DNA of 64,000 nt from Prinsepia uniflora. Its lineage: Eukaryota > Streptophyta > Magnoliopsida > Rosales > Rosaceae. The position numbers and the translations under genes are program-made. The notes beneath the pieces are model-generated. The model made no database searches, was not told where the DNA came from, and saw nothing but the letters and a program-made list of their open reading frames with translations. How positions within the stretch are numbered: the first letter of the stretch is position 1; the number at the start of each line of letters is the position of its first letter. Of this stretch, positions 1 through 10,490 are shown one piece after another. The stretch is from assembly GCA_032719365.1 (NCBI GenBank), contig CM064871.1:29485566-29549565 (forward strand). The letters are read 5' to 3'.

Positions 1-258
1 GGACGAAAATAAACAAGTCTGTTAAAACATTTATAAGACATTTATGCCCCTCAGTAAAATCATATGCATGCACCAAAACCAATAATCCCATATTTATTTA
101 GAAATAACCAATAGGGCCTTAGCCGGGAAACCAAAGCATAGTTTCAATTTCCAAAAGTAAATCCAAGAGTTATTTCATAAATCCAGTAATATGAACCATA
201 AGGCATATAATATAAACTATAACCATTATTTTAGCCACTGCACTATACACTCCAATCC

Positions 259-445
259 GACATCCCTGATGTCTGACGTCCCTGACGTCAATAAGGTCAC
301 AATCACAAGGATACGCGTGCCACTCGGGTCTCAATTTCCGAGTACAATCCCCGAACCCCGTTCGGGTACAGCATCCCCGATGCTTAGCGTCATAGACGCT
401 GGACGTACTAGACGTCCGTGACCTCTCCGGGGTACCTCGCCGGAG
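259..445. repeat. Train of short perfect hairpins inside LARD-A LTR
   Basis: Perfect inverted pairs lie almost back to back: GACATC-cct-GATGTC at 259-273, TGACGTC-cct-GACGTCA at 274-290, ACTCGG/CCGAGT at 322-343, CCCGAA/TTCGGG at 350-366, GCATC-ccc-GATGC at 371-383, AGCGTC-ata-GACGCT at 386-400, GGACGT/ACGTCC at 401-417 and CTCCGG/CCGGAG at 425-445. The same train recurs at 8006-8192 and 14641-14827, and inverted with altered loops near 50599-50734. Its function is unknown. Confidence 0.85.
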
Positions 446-723
446 GAGACAATATAATATGGAAGGATCTATACAGTGCAGTACCAAATACATTTTATTG
501 ATATCCACATGCAAAACATATAGGTATACATAGATAAAATCCGAACCAATCGTTACGTTTCATCAAACGGGTCTCATGCCCAAATACCGTGAAACGTGCC
601 ATAACCGAAATATCATCAAAACCATTTATAGATTCCAGCATGTGAACATATATAAAATGTAAACCAGGAAACATTTATTCAATTCCATTTTAGGGTCCCC
701 GACCCACAATCACATGTAGAAAT

Positions 724-836
724 CAACTGGGCCCCTGGCCCGATTCCACAAGTTAACTGGGCCCCTGGCCCGATCCACATGTTAACTGGGCCCTTGGCCC
801 GATTTCATAGTTCAACTGGGCCCCTGGCCCGATTTT
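724..836. repeat. Four-unit GGGCC-cct-GGCCC minisatellite in LARD-A LTR
   Basis: Four spaced copies of CTGGGCCCCTGGCCCGAT occur at about 29-30 bp intervals, each a 5 bp stem with a 3-base loop. One unit here is CCCTTGGCCC. Equivalent arrays lie at 8463-8575 and 15105-15218, and inverted at about 50166-50302. Confidence 0.8.
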
Positions 837-2544
837 ACATTATTCAAGTTCGTAACCGTTTCATGAAATCATATCCAACCACATTTATGGAAATCGGTGA
901 AAATCCAGAAAATCTCGGTTTACGTGCAAATACGTAATTCACCTCGAAATGCGTGAAATCATTTTAAATTCACCGATATCCAAAGTAAATCATTTAATCA
1001 TAATTATAACAATCATAAAACAGTTATGCATGCATCGAATTTATGAAACCAATGTCCACTCACAGACCGTTTAACCGAGCGCCTCGATACGCGTGCCATA
1101 GGCCTTCCCGGGCCACCTCACTATCACCGGGACTCCCAATCCTGTTCAAATCAATTTAGAGGATCACTAACCTCATCATTAACATCCTATTCAAGTCCCG
1201 TAATTTTCCCGAATTTTTAAGTATTTTTAAACTGGATTTAAAACCTTCGGACATCCCGAACAATATCGGGACGGTGTCCGATCGACACGAAACCAATCCC
1301 AAAATGTTCGTTACAATGCATAGGATAAAACTCATGTTGACCTCACCTCGAGATTCGTGCCCACGCGCCGTCACGCGCCGCCGTGAGTGGCTGCGCGTGA
1401 AAGCCACGTGCCTGCTACAGTGACTGCTACAGTCACCATCTTCACCCGAATGACTGGTAAACGGGTCTGATTACCCGCGATCTGACCCGGCCAGAAACCT
1501 GTCAATTCCCACTTAATTTCATTAATTCAAACAGCCAAAAGGATCGTCCTGTGTCTAATTATGGTTCTGTAAACTTAATTACACCCATAAATCCTTAATC
1601 CAACAATTCTCTCGAATTCAAACTCACGGTCAGAACATTCGAAACTCACACAAATCATCCTGGTTTTCAAATTAAAAGATACAGAAGCTTCGTATGACCT
1701 AACCAATCATTAATCCGTAACTAATTTCAGGAATTCTTACCCGTAGATGGTCGCCCTCAAGCTCCAAATTCCCCAGAAACTGGAACGTGCGTTCATGGCC
1801 AAACCGTGATCGATACCCTTGCCAATCGATACGGTTGAGTTCGTAATGAACCCAGAAGAGTATTACAGCCCTTGGTTTCATCCAAAACACCACACATTTT
1901 AAATTCTGATTTTCCCTCAATTTTTCTAGATTTCTCCAATCTCTGTTTCTCTCCAATTCGACAGTCCTCACTTGCCCAGAATGAATCCTCACGACTCACT
2001 CACAATTATTTTAATCCAATTCAGTTGTTTAAAGCACCCCAAATCATTCTTCAATCCTCTGTGTAAAGGTTCCCGCACTGGCCCGAAACCATTAAACAAA
2101 ACCAGTGTCCATGTTGTGCAATCAATTGCCAGCTCCCCACATGTGCGATCACACTTCAAAGCTGCTCCAAAACGGTCCATTAATTGATAAACAACCCATG
2201 GGATCGATCGCACAAAGTATCCCACCCACGGCTGCTCGATCAAACAGTACCCACCGTGTGAAATTACAATTCTGCCCTTGTGCAGAAAATTACCAAAATG
2301 CCCCTCACGCATCCTGACCCGTAACTCGGTCATACGGACTCCAATTGATGCGTGCCGCCTGTCTACGAACTCAGGGCATCGAGACCTTCCTAACGGTCCT
2401 CGTTCCTCGGCCATCGGACCTCCCGATCAAAAAGTCAACATGTTCCCATACATCGTCCAAATTACGAAAATGCCCCTGGACTTCCGTACATCATAACTTT
2501 CACCACGAACGTCGGAATCGAACGTGCCACCTGTCTATGAACTC

Positions 2545-2566
2545 GTGACGTCCCGAACTACGTCAC
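2545..2566. promoter_or_regulatory. Conserved bZIP-like dyad GTGACGT-N8-ACGTCAC
   Basis: Two TGACGT cores in inverted orientation are separated by eight bases. The same dyad with the same spacing occurs at 10284-10305, 16926-16947, 49456-49477, 53764-53785, 60169-60190 and 62916-62937, and as ATGACGT/ACGTCAT at 23653-23674. TGACG is the core of as-1-type sites bound by plant TGA bZIP factors. A role in LTR transcription is inference. Confidence 0.6.
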
Positions 2567-2738
2567 GGTCATCGGTCAAAGTCCATTTGACCATCCGAAT
2601 TAAAAGTCAACGTTTTGCCCACGCCCAGGGGCAAAATGGTCATTTTGCACAATTCGTCCGAAATCGCTCAACTAATCCCAGATTAGTAAATCACAATTAA
2701 ATATTATTAAATCCCGATATTCGGGACGGGTCGTTACA

Positions 2739-3599
2739 GCCACCACCTCAAACTCTAAGGCTCCCTGTTTCCCCCAAACCTTCTCCACACCTCCGCCGTG
2801 CCGCCGTGCACGATTGCATCACCAATTCACGACCACCAGCCTCCCTTCAGTCTCTTGTTCCTCCCTCACTCACCAGAACTCATCACCAGCCACGATCACT
2901 CCCCAATTCCTCCTCACAAACTCACTCTGTTTCTCTGTGTTTGTCGAAGAACAGCCACGGGTAAGCACGAGTGCACCCCAATTATTTGGGCTAAGACCAC
3001 ACAGGATTCTCCCAGAATCCTCTAGCCCCCTGCCATGTGTCACCATCCAATCCACCCACTCCCACATGGCCCAACCTCAGCCGTCCATTTCCTTTCTCTC
3101 TGCACAAATCCCCAGAAACCAAAAAGACCAAAATACCCTCCTGTTTTACTCATTTTTACGGTTTTACCAAAACTTCCTAGACCCGTAACTCTCACTTCGT
3201 AAGTCCGATGAGTACGTGCCGCCTGTCATCGAACTCAGGACGTCGAAAGCTACCTAACCATCCTAGGTCAACCTACCAAAACTTGATTATCCAAAAAGTC
3301 AACTATGCCCCCTATTTTACCCAACTTACGGTTATGCCCTAGACCTTCCAAACATCACAACTTCCTCCTCGGATGTCGGAATCAGGCGTGCCACCTGCCT
3401 ATGGATTCGTGACGTCCTAAACTACGTCCTGGTCACTGGTCAACCCCCATTTGACCACCCAAACTAAAAGTCAACTATTTTGCCCAACCCAAGGGCAAAA
3501 GCGTCATGCTAGGCGCCCGGACCTGTCGGAACCACCTAACCACTGGTTAACCTCACCAATCACACCTTAATTACTTTACTCTCGGGACGGGTTGTTACA
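2739..3599 (-). mobile_element. TRG LTR, portion right of the LARD-A insertion
   Basis: The segment starts with the duplicated target GCCAC and ends CTCGGGACGGGTTGTTACA; on the minus strand the LTR begins TGTAACAACCCGTCCC. It is nearly identical to 17120-17980 and to 21912-22772 of the unbroken LTR. A polypurine tract follows at once, so this is the 3' LTR of the first TRG unit. Short open frames such as 2814-3188 recur in all three LTRs and show no family resemblance; I do not call them genes. Confidence 0.88.
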
Positions 3600-3613
3600 A
3601 TCTACCCCCCTAA
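3600..3613 (-). other. TRG polypurine tract, first unit
   Basis: On the minus strand an AGGGGGGTAGAT run lies immediately before the LTR start TGTAAC, the usual place for plus-strand priming in Ty3-gypsy elements. The adjoining AATTTCGGGGGCGAAATTC resembles the conserved 3' end of related gypsy internal domains. Confidence 0.75.
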
Positions 3614-4164
3614 AAAGAATTTCGCCCCCGAAATTCCACAACTAGTGTCCGACACTTAGGGTCTCCTATCTGGTCACCAACACTAGGTCAACAACAACCT
3701 CTCCTGGGTTCCCTGTCTATCATCTCCACCTTGGGTATTTTACTCCAAGCCCCAACTACTGTTACCACAGCCAACCCTAGCTATGTAACAGCTGCATGGT
3801 GTACGCAAAGGAAACTCTATGAACAGAAAACAAAGGTATTCTAAAATACCTTATTGCACAGTACCCGACAGAAGTCATAGAGTACATCCTCGTATACAAC
3901 CACCCTACCTTCCCAAACCAACTCGACCACTAACCCAAACAATCGTACACCTAACTCCCTCGACTGCTACCTCGGCTACGATCGGACTAAATCTACAAAG
4001 TCCTAAAGGCAAACTCTAGCTTGTGGGTTCTCTCCTTCAATAATCTCATATCGATCAGTTATAGTCACTCCTTTCTTATACCTTCCGTCAACCTGCTACG
4101 GAACTCACTGTACCCTCCAAGTCCTCTAGGAGGACTCCTAGACTTTACCCTGGGATCCAACAAC
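3614..4164 (-). other. TRG noncoding region between gag and polypurine tract
   Basis: In an autonomous gypsy element pol would lie here. Only about 550 bp separate the gag stop from the polypurine tract, and no protease, RT, RNase H or integrase motif is visible. Short hairpins are present: GTGTC-c-GACAC near 3647, GGTATT-ctaa-AATACC near 3834 and AGTCCTC-tag-GAGGACT near 4120. The absence of pol is what makes this a gag-only element. Confidence 0.7.
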
Positions 4165-5241
4165 CTAACCGACAGCACAACCAAAAGTAAAACCAGTACC
4201 TGTCCCCGTATCTGGTGTCAACTGATCCTCCTGCTGGGTCATCGAAAACACTCGGGCCTGAGATCCCGACGCTCTACCACGTCCCCTCGAACTACTCGTG
4301 GCAGTGCCACCACCTCCTCTAGTGCCTGCTGTCCCTGACGCTGTACTCTGCCCAGGCTCCGCTGCTCCTCTGCCTACACCACCTTCATGTGGCAACAGTG
4401 GACACTCACGTCGGAAATAACCTCGCTCCCCGCAGCGGAAACACACATTCCAACCTGGTCCACTGCTCGGTCTCCCCGTAGACGCTACCGGCGTCGCACT
4501 CGCTTGCGGAGTCGGCGGTGCTCGGTAACCCCAAAATCCTGAACTCTGAAAACTGCCAGGTCTACCAAAACGCTCATCGCCCGACGATGACGCTCCACCG
4601 AAATTACCCCTTTTCGGTGTCCTCTGGCTCGAAGCTCCAGGAATAGATGGTTCCCGGTGTCGCACCGGTAAACTGGCCTCAACCCTCACCGCAGCATCCG
4701 ACAAGTCTCGGAGGGTAGCAAAAGATCCAGCCGTCACTATGGCTCGAATCTCACCTCGCAGGCCCAACTCAAACCTACGGCACTTCTCGGCTTCAGTGGC
4801 CACAAAAGCAGGAGCAAACCGAGACAACATCTGGAACTTCCGTTCATACTCTGCCACTGTCATATTCCCTTGCTGGAGCTGCAGAAACTCAGCCTCCTTG
4901 GCATCTCGGAAAGAACGAGGATAATACTGCTCCAGAAACCGTTCCCTGAACGTCTCCCAAGTCACACTATGGGCATCCCAACCAGACAACTCGAGGGTAT
5001 ACCACCACTCATACGCCGCACCATCGAGTAAAAAGGTAGCCAACAATACTCGCTCCTCCGGCGGACAATGCATCACCGCAAGAATCCGCTCAAGTCTGGT
5101 AATCCACCTCTGGGCTTCCTCAGGATCAGCCCCACCACTGAACGTAGTAGCCCCGAGCCGCTGGGCTCTCTCAATCGTAGTACTCTCAGTCTCTCTGGCT
5201 ACTTCTTCAGGTTGTGGAGAGGGTCTACGTCTCGGAGGCAT
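4165..5241 (-). pseudogene. gag: Ty3-gypsy Gag, TRG copy 1 (damaged)
   Basis: This would encode a capsid/nucleocapsid polyprotein for virus-like particle assembly and RNA packaging in the cytoplasm. I start it at the first ATG after the PBS (MPPRRRPSPQ), giving 358 residues; the frame is open upstream to 5307 without an ATG. A Retrotrans_gag capsid domain spans about residues 35-190 (WITRLERIL, EYERKFQMLSRFAP). A basic, Gly/Ser-rich tail leads to a CX2CX4HX4C zinc knuckle at residues 267-280. Here the knuckle reads CFRCGERGYFRREC: the ligand His275 is Tyr. A nonsense change also removes nine C-terminal residues present in copy 2. Both changes are single-base, and the family's usual pol is absent downstream. 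Copy 1 is therefore probably unable to package RNA through its knuckle. Confidence 0.85.
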
Positions 5242-5334
5242 CGTCAACCGCACGCTGAAAGAGGCATAGAAGTAGTTAAGCAACTGGAACACAACCTCAC
5301 AAACCAACTAACCCCACAAACCCGACAAACCTAT

Positions 5335-5346
5335 GCTCTGATACCA
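5335..5346 (-). other. TRG primer-binding site (initiator Met-tRNA), unit 1
   Basis: Minus-strand TGGTATCAGAGC lies two bases inside the LTR end (GGGTCCTGACA). It is the standard complement of the 3' end of initiator Met-tRNA, which primes minus-strand DNA synthesis in plant gypsy and copia elements. Confidence 0.9.
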
Positions 5347-5348
5347 AT

Positions 5349-7533
5349 TGTCAGGACCCACCCCGGTTTCACCCCGAAACCCGAGGTCAATCCCGCTCCC
5401 GTCTGACTCCCCGACACAACACCCAAATACAACTCACTTAAACCCAGTCAGACGCAAGAGTAATTAAACAAAATATTCCGACGTTATCGTTTACAGAACC
5501 TAGTACAAAATACAAAGAATTAAAACCCGATAAAGTACACGCACACGGAAGCCTTTAATCTATTCTGGGATCCCTCACGTCACTTCTATGCCTCAGACAC
5601 TGCCTCGACGTCAAGACCCCGCACTAGCTCCACAACCTGGAGGGCAATTTAAAACAGAAGACGTGAGTGGACCAAACAGTATGAGAGTTCAAAACCATTT
5701 TACACGAAAACCGAGTTTAACCCTCCGTTTTGAAAACCACATGCATAACCAATATTTATGAACACCGTTATAAATCACTATACCATAAACCGCATCATAA
5801 GAAACAGAAACACTAGAAAACAGTTAGAAAAATCACAGCATGTGAATCATAAAACCATATCAGAAATCGTAACATCACATCAGCATTTTCCCGATCAAAC
5901 CTGCTGGACCTATCCGAGTCTTTAAACTCCCGAGTCTTTAAACTCAATCCAGGCCTTAATCATATCCGAGTCTTTAAACTCAAGGCCTACGGGGGAAATA
6001 TCAATATATCCGAGTCTTTAAACTCCCGAGTCTTTAAACTCAATCCGGGTCTTTAAACCCAATCCGGCCGGTCCCCCGTCACATATATCCGGGTCTTTAA
6101 ACCCAATATCCAGATCCAGCAAATCCAATCCCAAAACCATTTGAAATCCAATTACCAATCTACATCCAAACCCGAATCCGAAATCACTGGTCCGATACCT
6201 TTCCGGCATCCAGAACCGTCATTCCGAACCCAAATCCGGAATCCACTTTCCTGCTTTAAAACCCAATTCATTTAATTCCCAATTCATGTTGCAAAATCCC
6301 TTTGTAAACAATCAAACTAGTTATCCTTTAAAAATCCCAAAACCATGGCATTTTCCTCAGAAATCGACATTTCTCGTAAAACGTGCCAAATACCGTATTT
6401 TCTCGAAAAACGTGCAACAATGTAATACCAACCAAAACATATTTAATAAACATAGAGTCATAGTCAAAATCATAAAACAATTATAGAAAACAGTTATGCA
6501 TGCTCGAGTTTAGAGAAAGGGTCCACTCACAGTACTGAGCCTTACTCGCGTCCCGAACGTCCAGCCCGTTCCTCGACTTCCTCGGGAAATCCCGATCCTG
6601 TCAAACACCGTCAAAATACGTCACTAATACGTCTACAAACACTCACCTAGATTCCCTCAAAAATCCCCGAATCCTAAACGTAAGAACCCGGGACCCTAAA
6701 CCTTCACCCTTGCGGAACTAACCTCAAACGACGTCCGATTGACTCGAAACCACCTCCATTGAATTCACCAGAACTCCTGGACCAAAAACCATGTTGACCA
6801 CTTTCACATCCGCCGCCGTACACGCCCCCACGCGCCGCCCAAAGTGGCTGCGCGTGGCCCTCACGCGCCAGCTACAGTATCACCCGCAACCTCGAGTGCA
6901 CTGTGCTGAACCGGCCGCTGCAACTGGACCGGCGAGACTCAATCTCCGTCGTCCGGCCACCATCCCACCTCCTTCCTTTACCATTCTCTTCGTCCAAACC
7001 TGCCCTAATCAGCTCCCAACTCCATTCACCTCGATTCATCTCCTACATCGTCGACTCAGGCTCGAACCAGACGGCCACTTTCCCCCTGTTTCACGATCCC
7101 TCTGCTCCGGTCACCTCCCTTCACGGTGGCGACACCAGACGATCCCTAAGGCTTTACTGAACCTAGAACCAATCTCCGTTACCCTCGACTCACCCCAGAA
7201 GTCCACGACTTTGGGTTCGAAGTTCACGGCCGAAACAGGGTAACAGAGACTCCTCTTCGCCTGAGCTCCGCCGTGTACGCCCCCGTCACGGCGACCATCA
7301 CAAACCACTCCTAGAACCTCACTGAACATCACCCCGACCTCCTATCCTCTCGACTCTCAGCCAACCCTCACGACTTTCCAAATGAACTTTCACGGGAAAA
7401 CAGAGCAAGGAAGCTTACCTTTCGATTGCAGCTCCGCCGTGCGCACCGCCGCCTACCACGGTGCTCGTTGGACTCCTTGCAACCTCCTCAGCCTCCCCTC
7501 GCCTTGATTTGCCTCACCTCACGGCGTAGCCAC
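5349..7533 (-). mobile_element. TRG LTR (middle LTR), portion left of LARD-A
   Basis: It begins TGTCAGGACCC in plus orientation next to the PBS and breaks at GCCAC (7529-7533), where LARD-A begins. It is nearly identical to 19730-21916 of the unbroken LTR, and resumes at 17120-17980. The middle LTR serves as the 5' LTR of unit 1 and the 3' LTR of unit 2. It contains the GAGTCTTTAAACTC minisatellite and, near 6824-6880, the GC-rich CACGCGCC/GCGCGTG module shared with other families. No coding sequence is supported. Confidence 0.88.
5913..6104. repeat. Palindromic GAGTCTTTAAACTC minisatellite in TRG LTR
   Basis: Five copies of GAGTCTTTAAACTC and two of GGGTCTTTAAACCC occur with short spacers. 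Both versions keep a 4 bp stem around CTTTAA: GAGT pairs with ACTC and GGGT with ACCC. The second copy lies at about 20295-20487. Confidence 0.85.
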
Positions 7534-10477
7534 TGACACGACCCATCCCAATCCCCCCGGGATTACCATGGAATGTGACGTGCTCCCGTCGGACAAGAGG
7601 CGTCCGACAAGGGGTAACCGATTGCCTTTGCCCAACCGGGCTTCCAGAGTGCGTAAGGATCGATGGAGGAAGTGTGCGATGCTCAAGTCTCTGCTGCAGT
7701 CGTATCCGGAATCAACCTGAAGGGCATTAAAAACAAAAGCTGTGAGTGGACGAAAATAAACAAGTCTGTTAAAACATTTATAAGACATTTAGGCCCCTCA
7801 GTAAAATCATATGCATGCACCAAAACCAATAATCCCATATTTATTTAGAAATAACCAATAGGGCCTTAGCCGGGAAACCAAAGCATAGTTTCAATTTCCA
7901 AAAGTAAATCCAAGAGTTATTTCATAAATCCAGTAATATGAACCATAAGGCATATAATATAAACTATAACCATTATTTTAGCCACTGCACTATACACTCC
8001 AATCCGACATCCCTGATGTCTGACGTCCCTGACGTCAATAAAGTCACAATCACAAGGCTACGCGTGCCACTCGGGTCTCAATTTCCGAGTTCAATCCCCG
8101 AACCCCGTTCGGGTACAGCATCCCCGATGCTTAGCGTCATAGACGCTGGACGTACTAGACGTCCGTGACCTCTCCGGGGTACCTCGCCGGAGGAGACAAT
8201 ATAATATGGAAGGATCTATACAGTGCAGTACCAATCGTTGATATCCACATGCAAAACATATAGGTATACATAGATAAAATCCGAACCAATCGTTACGTTT
8301 CATCAAACGGGTCTCATGCCAAATACCGTGAAACGTGCCATAACCGAAATATCATCAAAACCATTTATAGATTCCAGCATGTGAACATATATAAAATGTA
8401 AACCAGGAAACATTTATTCAATTCCATTTTAGGGTCCCCGACCTGCAATCACATGTAGAAATCAACTGGGCCCCTGGCCCGATTCCACAAGTTAACTGGG
8501 CCCCTGGCCCGATCCACATGTTAACTGGGCCCCTGGCCCGATTTCATAGTTCAACTGGGCCCCTGGCCCGATTTTACATTATTCAAGTTCGTAACCGTTT
8601 CATGAAATCATATCCAACCACATTTATGGAAATCGGTGAAAATCCAGAAAATCTCGGTTTACGTGCAAATACGTAATTCACCTCGAAATGCGTGAAATCA
8701 TTTTAAATTCACCGATATCCAAAGTAAATCATTTAATCATAATTATAACAATCATAAAACAGTTATGCATGCATCGAATTTATGAAACCAATGTCCACTC
8801 ACAGACCGTTTAACCGAGCGCCTCGATACGCGTGCCATAGGCCTTCCCGGGCCACCTCACTATCACCGGGACTCCCAATCCTGTTCAAATCAATTTAGAG
8901 GATCACTAACCTCATCATTAACATCCTATTCAAGTCCCGTAATTTTCCCGAATTTTTAAGTATTTTTAAACTGGATTTAAAACCTTCGGACATCCCGAAC
9001 AATATCGGGACGGTGTCCGATCGACACGAAACCAATCCCAAAATGTTTGTTACAATGCATAGGATAAAAGTCATGTTGACCTCACCTCGAGATTCGTGCC
9101 CACGCGCCGTCACGCGCCGCCGTGAGTGGCTGCGCGTGAAAGCCACGCGCCTGCTACAGTGACTGCTACAGTCACCATCTTCACCCGAATGACTGGTAAA
9201 CGGGTCTGATTACCCGCGATCTGACCCGGCCAGAAACCTGTCAATTCCCACTTAATTTCATTAATTCAAACAGCCAAAAGGATCGTCCTGTGTCTAATTA
9301 TGGTTCTGTAAACTTAATTACACCCATAAATCCTTAATCCAACAATTCTCTCGAATTCAAACTCACGGTCAGAACATTCGAAACTCACACAAATCATCCT
9401 GGTTTTCAAATTAAAAGATACAGAAGCTTCGTATGACCTAACCAATCATTAATCCGTAACTAATTTCAGGAATTCTTACCCGTAGATGGTCGCCCTCAAG
9501 CTCCAAATTCCCCAGAAACTGGAACGTGCGTTCATGGCCAAACCGTGATCGATACCCTTGCCAATCGATACGGTTGAGTTCGTAATGAACCCAGAAGAGT
9601 ATTACAGCCCTTGGTTTCATCCAAAACACCACACATTTTAAATTCTGATTTTCCCTCAATTTTTCCAGATTTCTCCAATCTCTGTTTCTCTCCAATTCGA
9701 CAGTCCTCACTTGCCCAGAATGAATCCTCACGACTCACTCACAATTATTTTAATCCAATTCAGTTGTTTAAAGCACCCCAAATCATTCTTCAATCCTCTG
9801 TGTAAAGGTTCCCGCACTGGCCCGAAACCATTAAACAAAACCAGTGTCCATGTTGTGCAATCAATTGCCAGCTCCCCACATGTGCGATCACACTTCAAAG
9901 CTGCTCCAAAACGGTCCATTAATTGATAAACAACCCATGGGATCGATCGCACAAAGTATCCCACCCACGGCTGCTCGATCAAACAGTACCCACCGTGTGA
10001 AATTACAATTCTGCCCTTGTGCAGAAAATTACCAAAATGCCCCTCACGCATCCTGACCCGTAACTCGGTCATACGGACTCCAATTGATGCGTGCCGCCTG
10101 TCTACGAACTCAGGGCATCGAGACCTTCCTAACGGTCCTCGGTCCTCGGCCATCGGACCTCCCGATCAAAAAGTCAACATTTTCCCATACATCGTCCAAA
10201 TTACGAAAATGCCCCTGGACTTCCGTACATCATAACTTTCACCACGAACGTCGGAATCGAACGTGCCACCTGTCTATGAACTCGTGACGTCCCGAACTAC
10301 GTCACGGTCATCGGTCAAAGTCCATTTGACCATCCGAATTAAAAGTCAACGTTTTGCCCACGCCCAGGGGCAAAACGGTCATTTTGCACAATTCGTCCGA
10401 AATCGCTCAACTAATCCCAGATTAGTAAATCACAATTAAATATTATTAAATCCCGATATTCGGGACGGGTCGTTACA
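7534..10477 (-). mobile_element. LARD-A 3' LTR
   Basis: A 2944 bp LTR, matching 14169-17119 except for scattered single-base changes and an 11 bp deletion near 8232 (the other copies read CCAAATACATTTTATTGAT there). It contains the hairpin train at 8006-8192, the minisatellite at 8463-8575, the GC-rich CACGCGCC...GCGCGTG module near 9100-9160, and the dyad at 10284-10305. Confidence 0.9.
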
Positions 10478-10490
10478 ACCTTCCCTCCTT
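10478..10490 (-). other. LARD-A polypurine tract
   Basis: Minus-strand AAGGAGGGAAGGT abuts the 3' LTR start TGTAACGACCC. The preceding AATTTCGAGGACGAAATTC is the sequence that ends pol in many plant gypsy elements, suggesting descent from an autonomous ancestor. Confidence 0.85.

Larger units (their letters stand above)
1..2738 (-). mobile_element. LARD-A LTR, right-hand part of an upstream copy
   Basis: The sequence matches the LARD-A LTR at 14383-17119 almost base for base (I counted about 18 differences by eye). It ends in GGGACGGGTCGTTACA followed by GCCAC, exactly as the other copy does. On the minus strand this is the LTR start, TGTAACGACCC. The rest of the LTR and its internal domain lie left of the window. 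It sits at the same position in a TRG LTR as the complete LARD-A at 7534-17119, so it is a duplicate rather than an independent insertion. No coding function is seen. Confidence 0.88.

Noticed and set aside
259..445. CRISPR-like array
   Set aside because: The units are self-complementary and of differing sequence with tiny loops. There are no constant repeats with unique spacers, and the context is a plant LTR.
2814..3188. Repeated 124-codon open frame (also 17195-17569 and 21987-22361)
   Set aside because: It recurs because it lies in three TRG LTR copies. It is Pro/Ser/Thr-rich from CT-rich sequence, shows no domain, and opposite-strand frames are equally open.
7938..8168. 76-codon frame repeated in all LARD-A LTRs (also 191-421 and 14573-14803)
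   Set aside because: Its coding sequence is the hairpin train itself, and its conservation is explained by LTR identity and palindrome structure. There is no protein signature.
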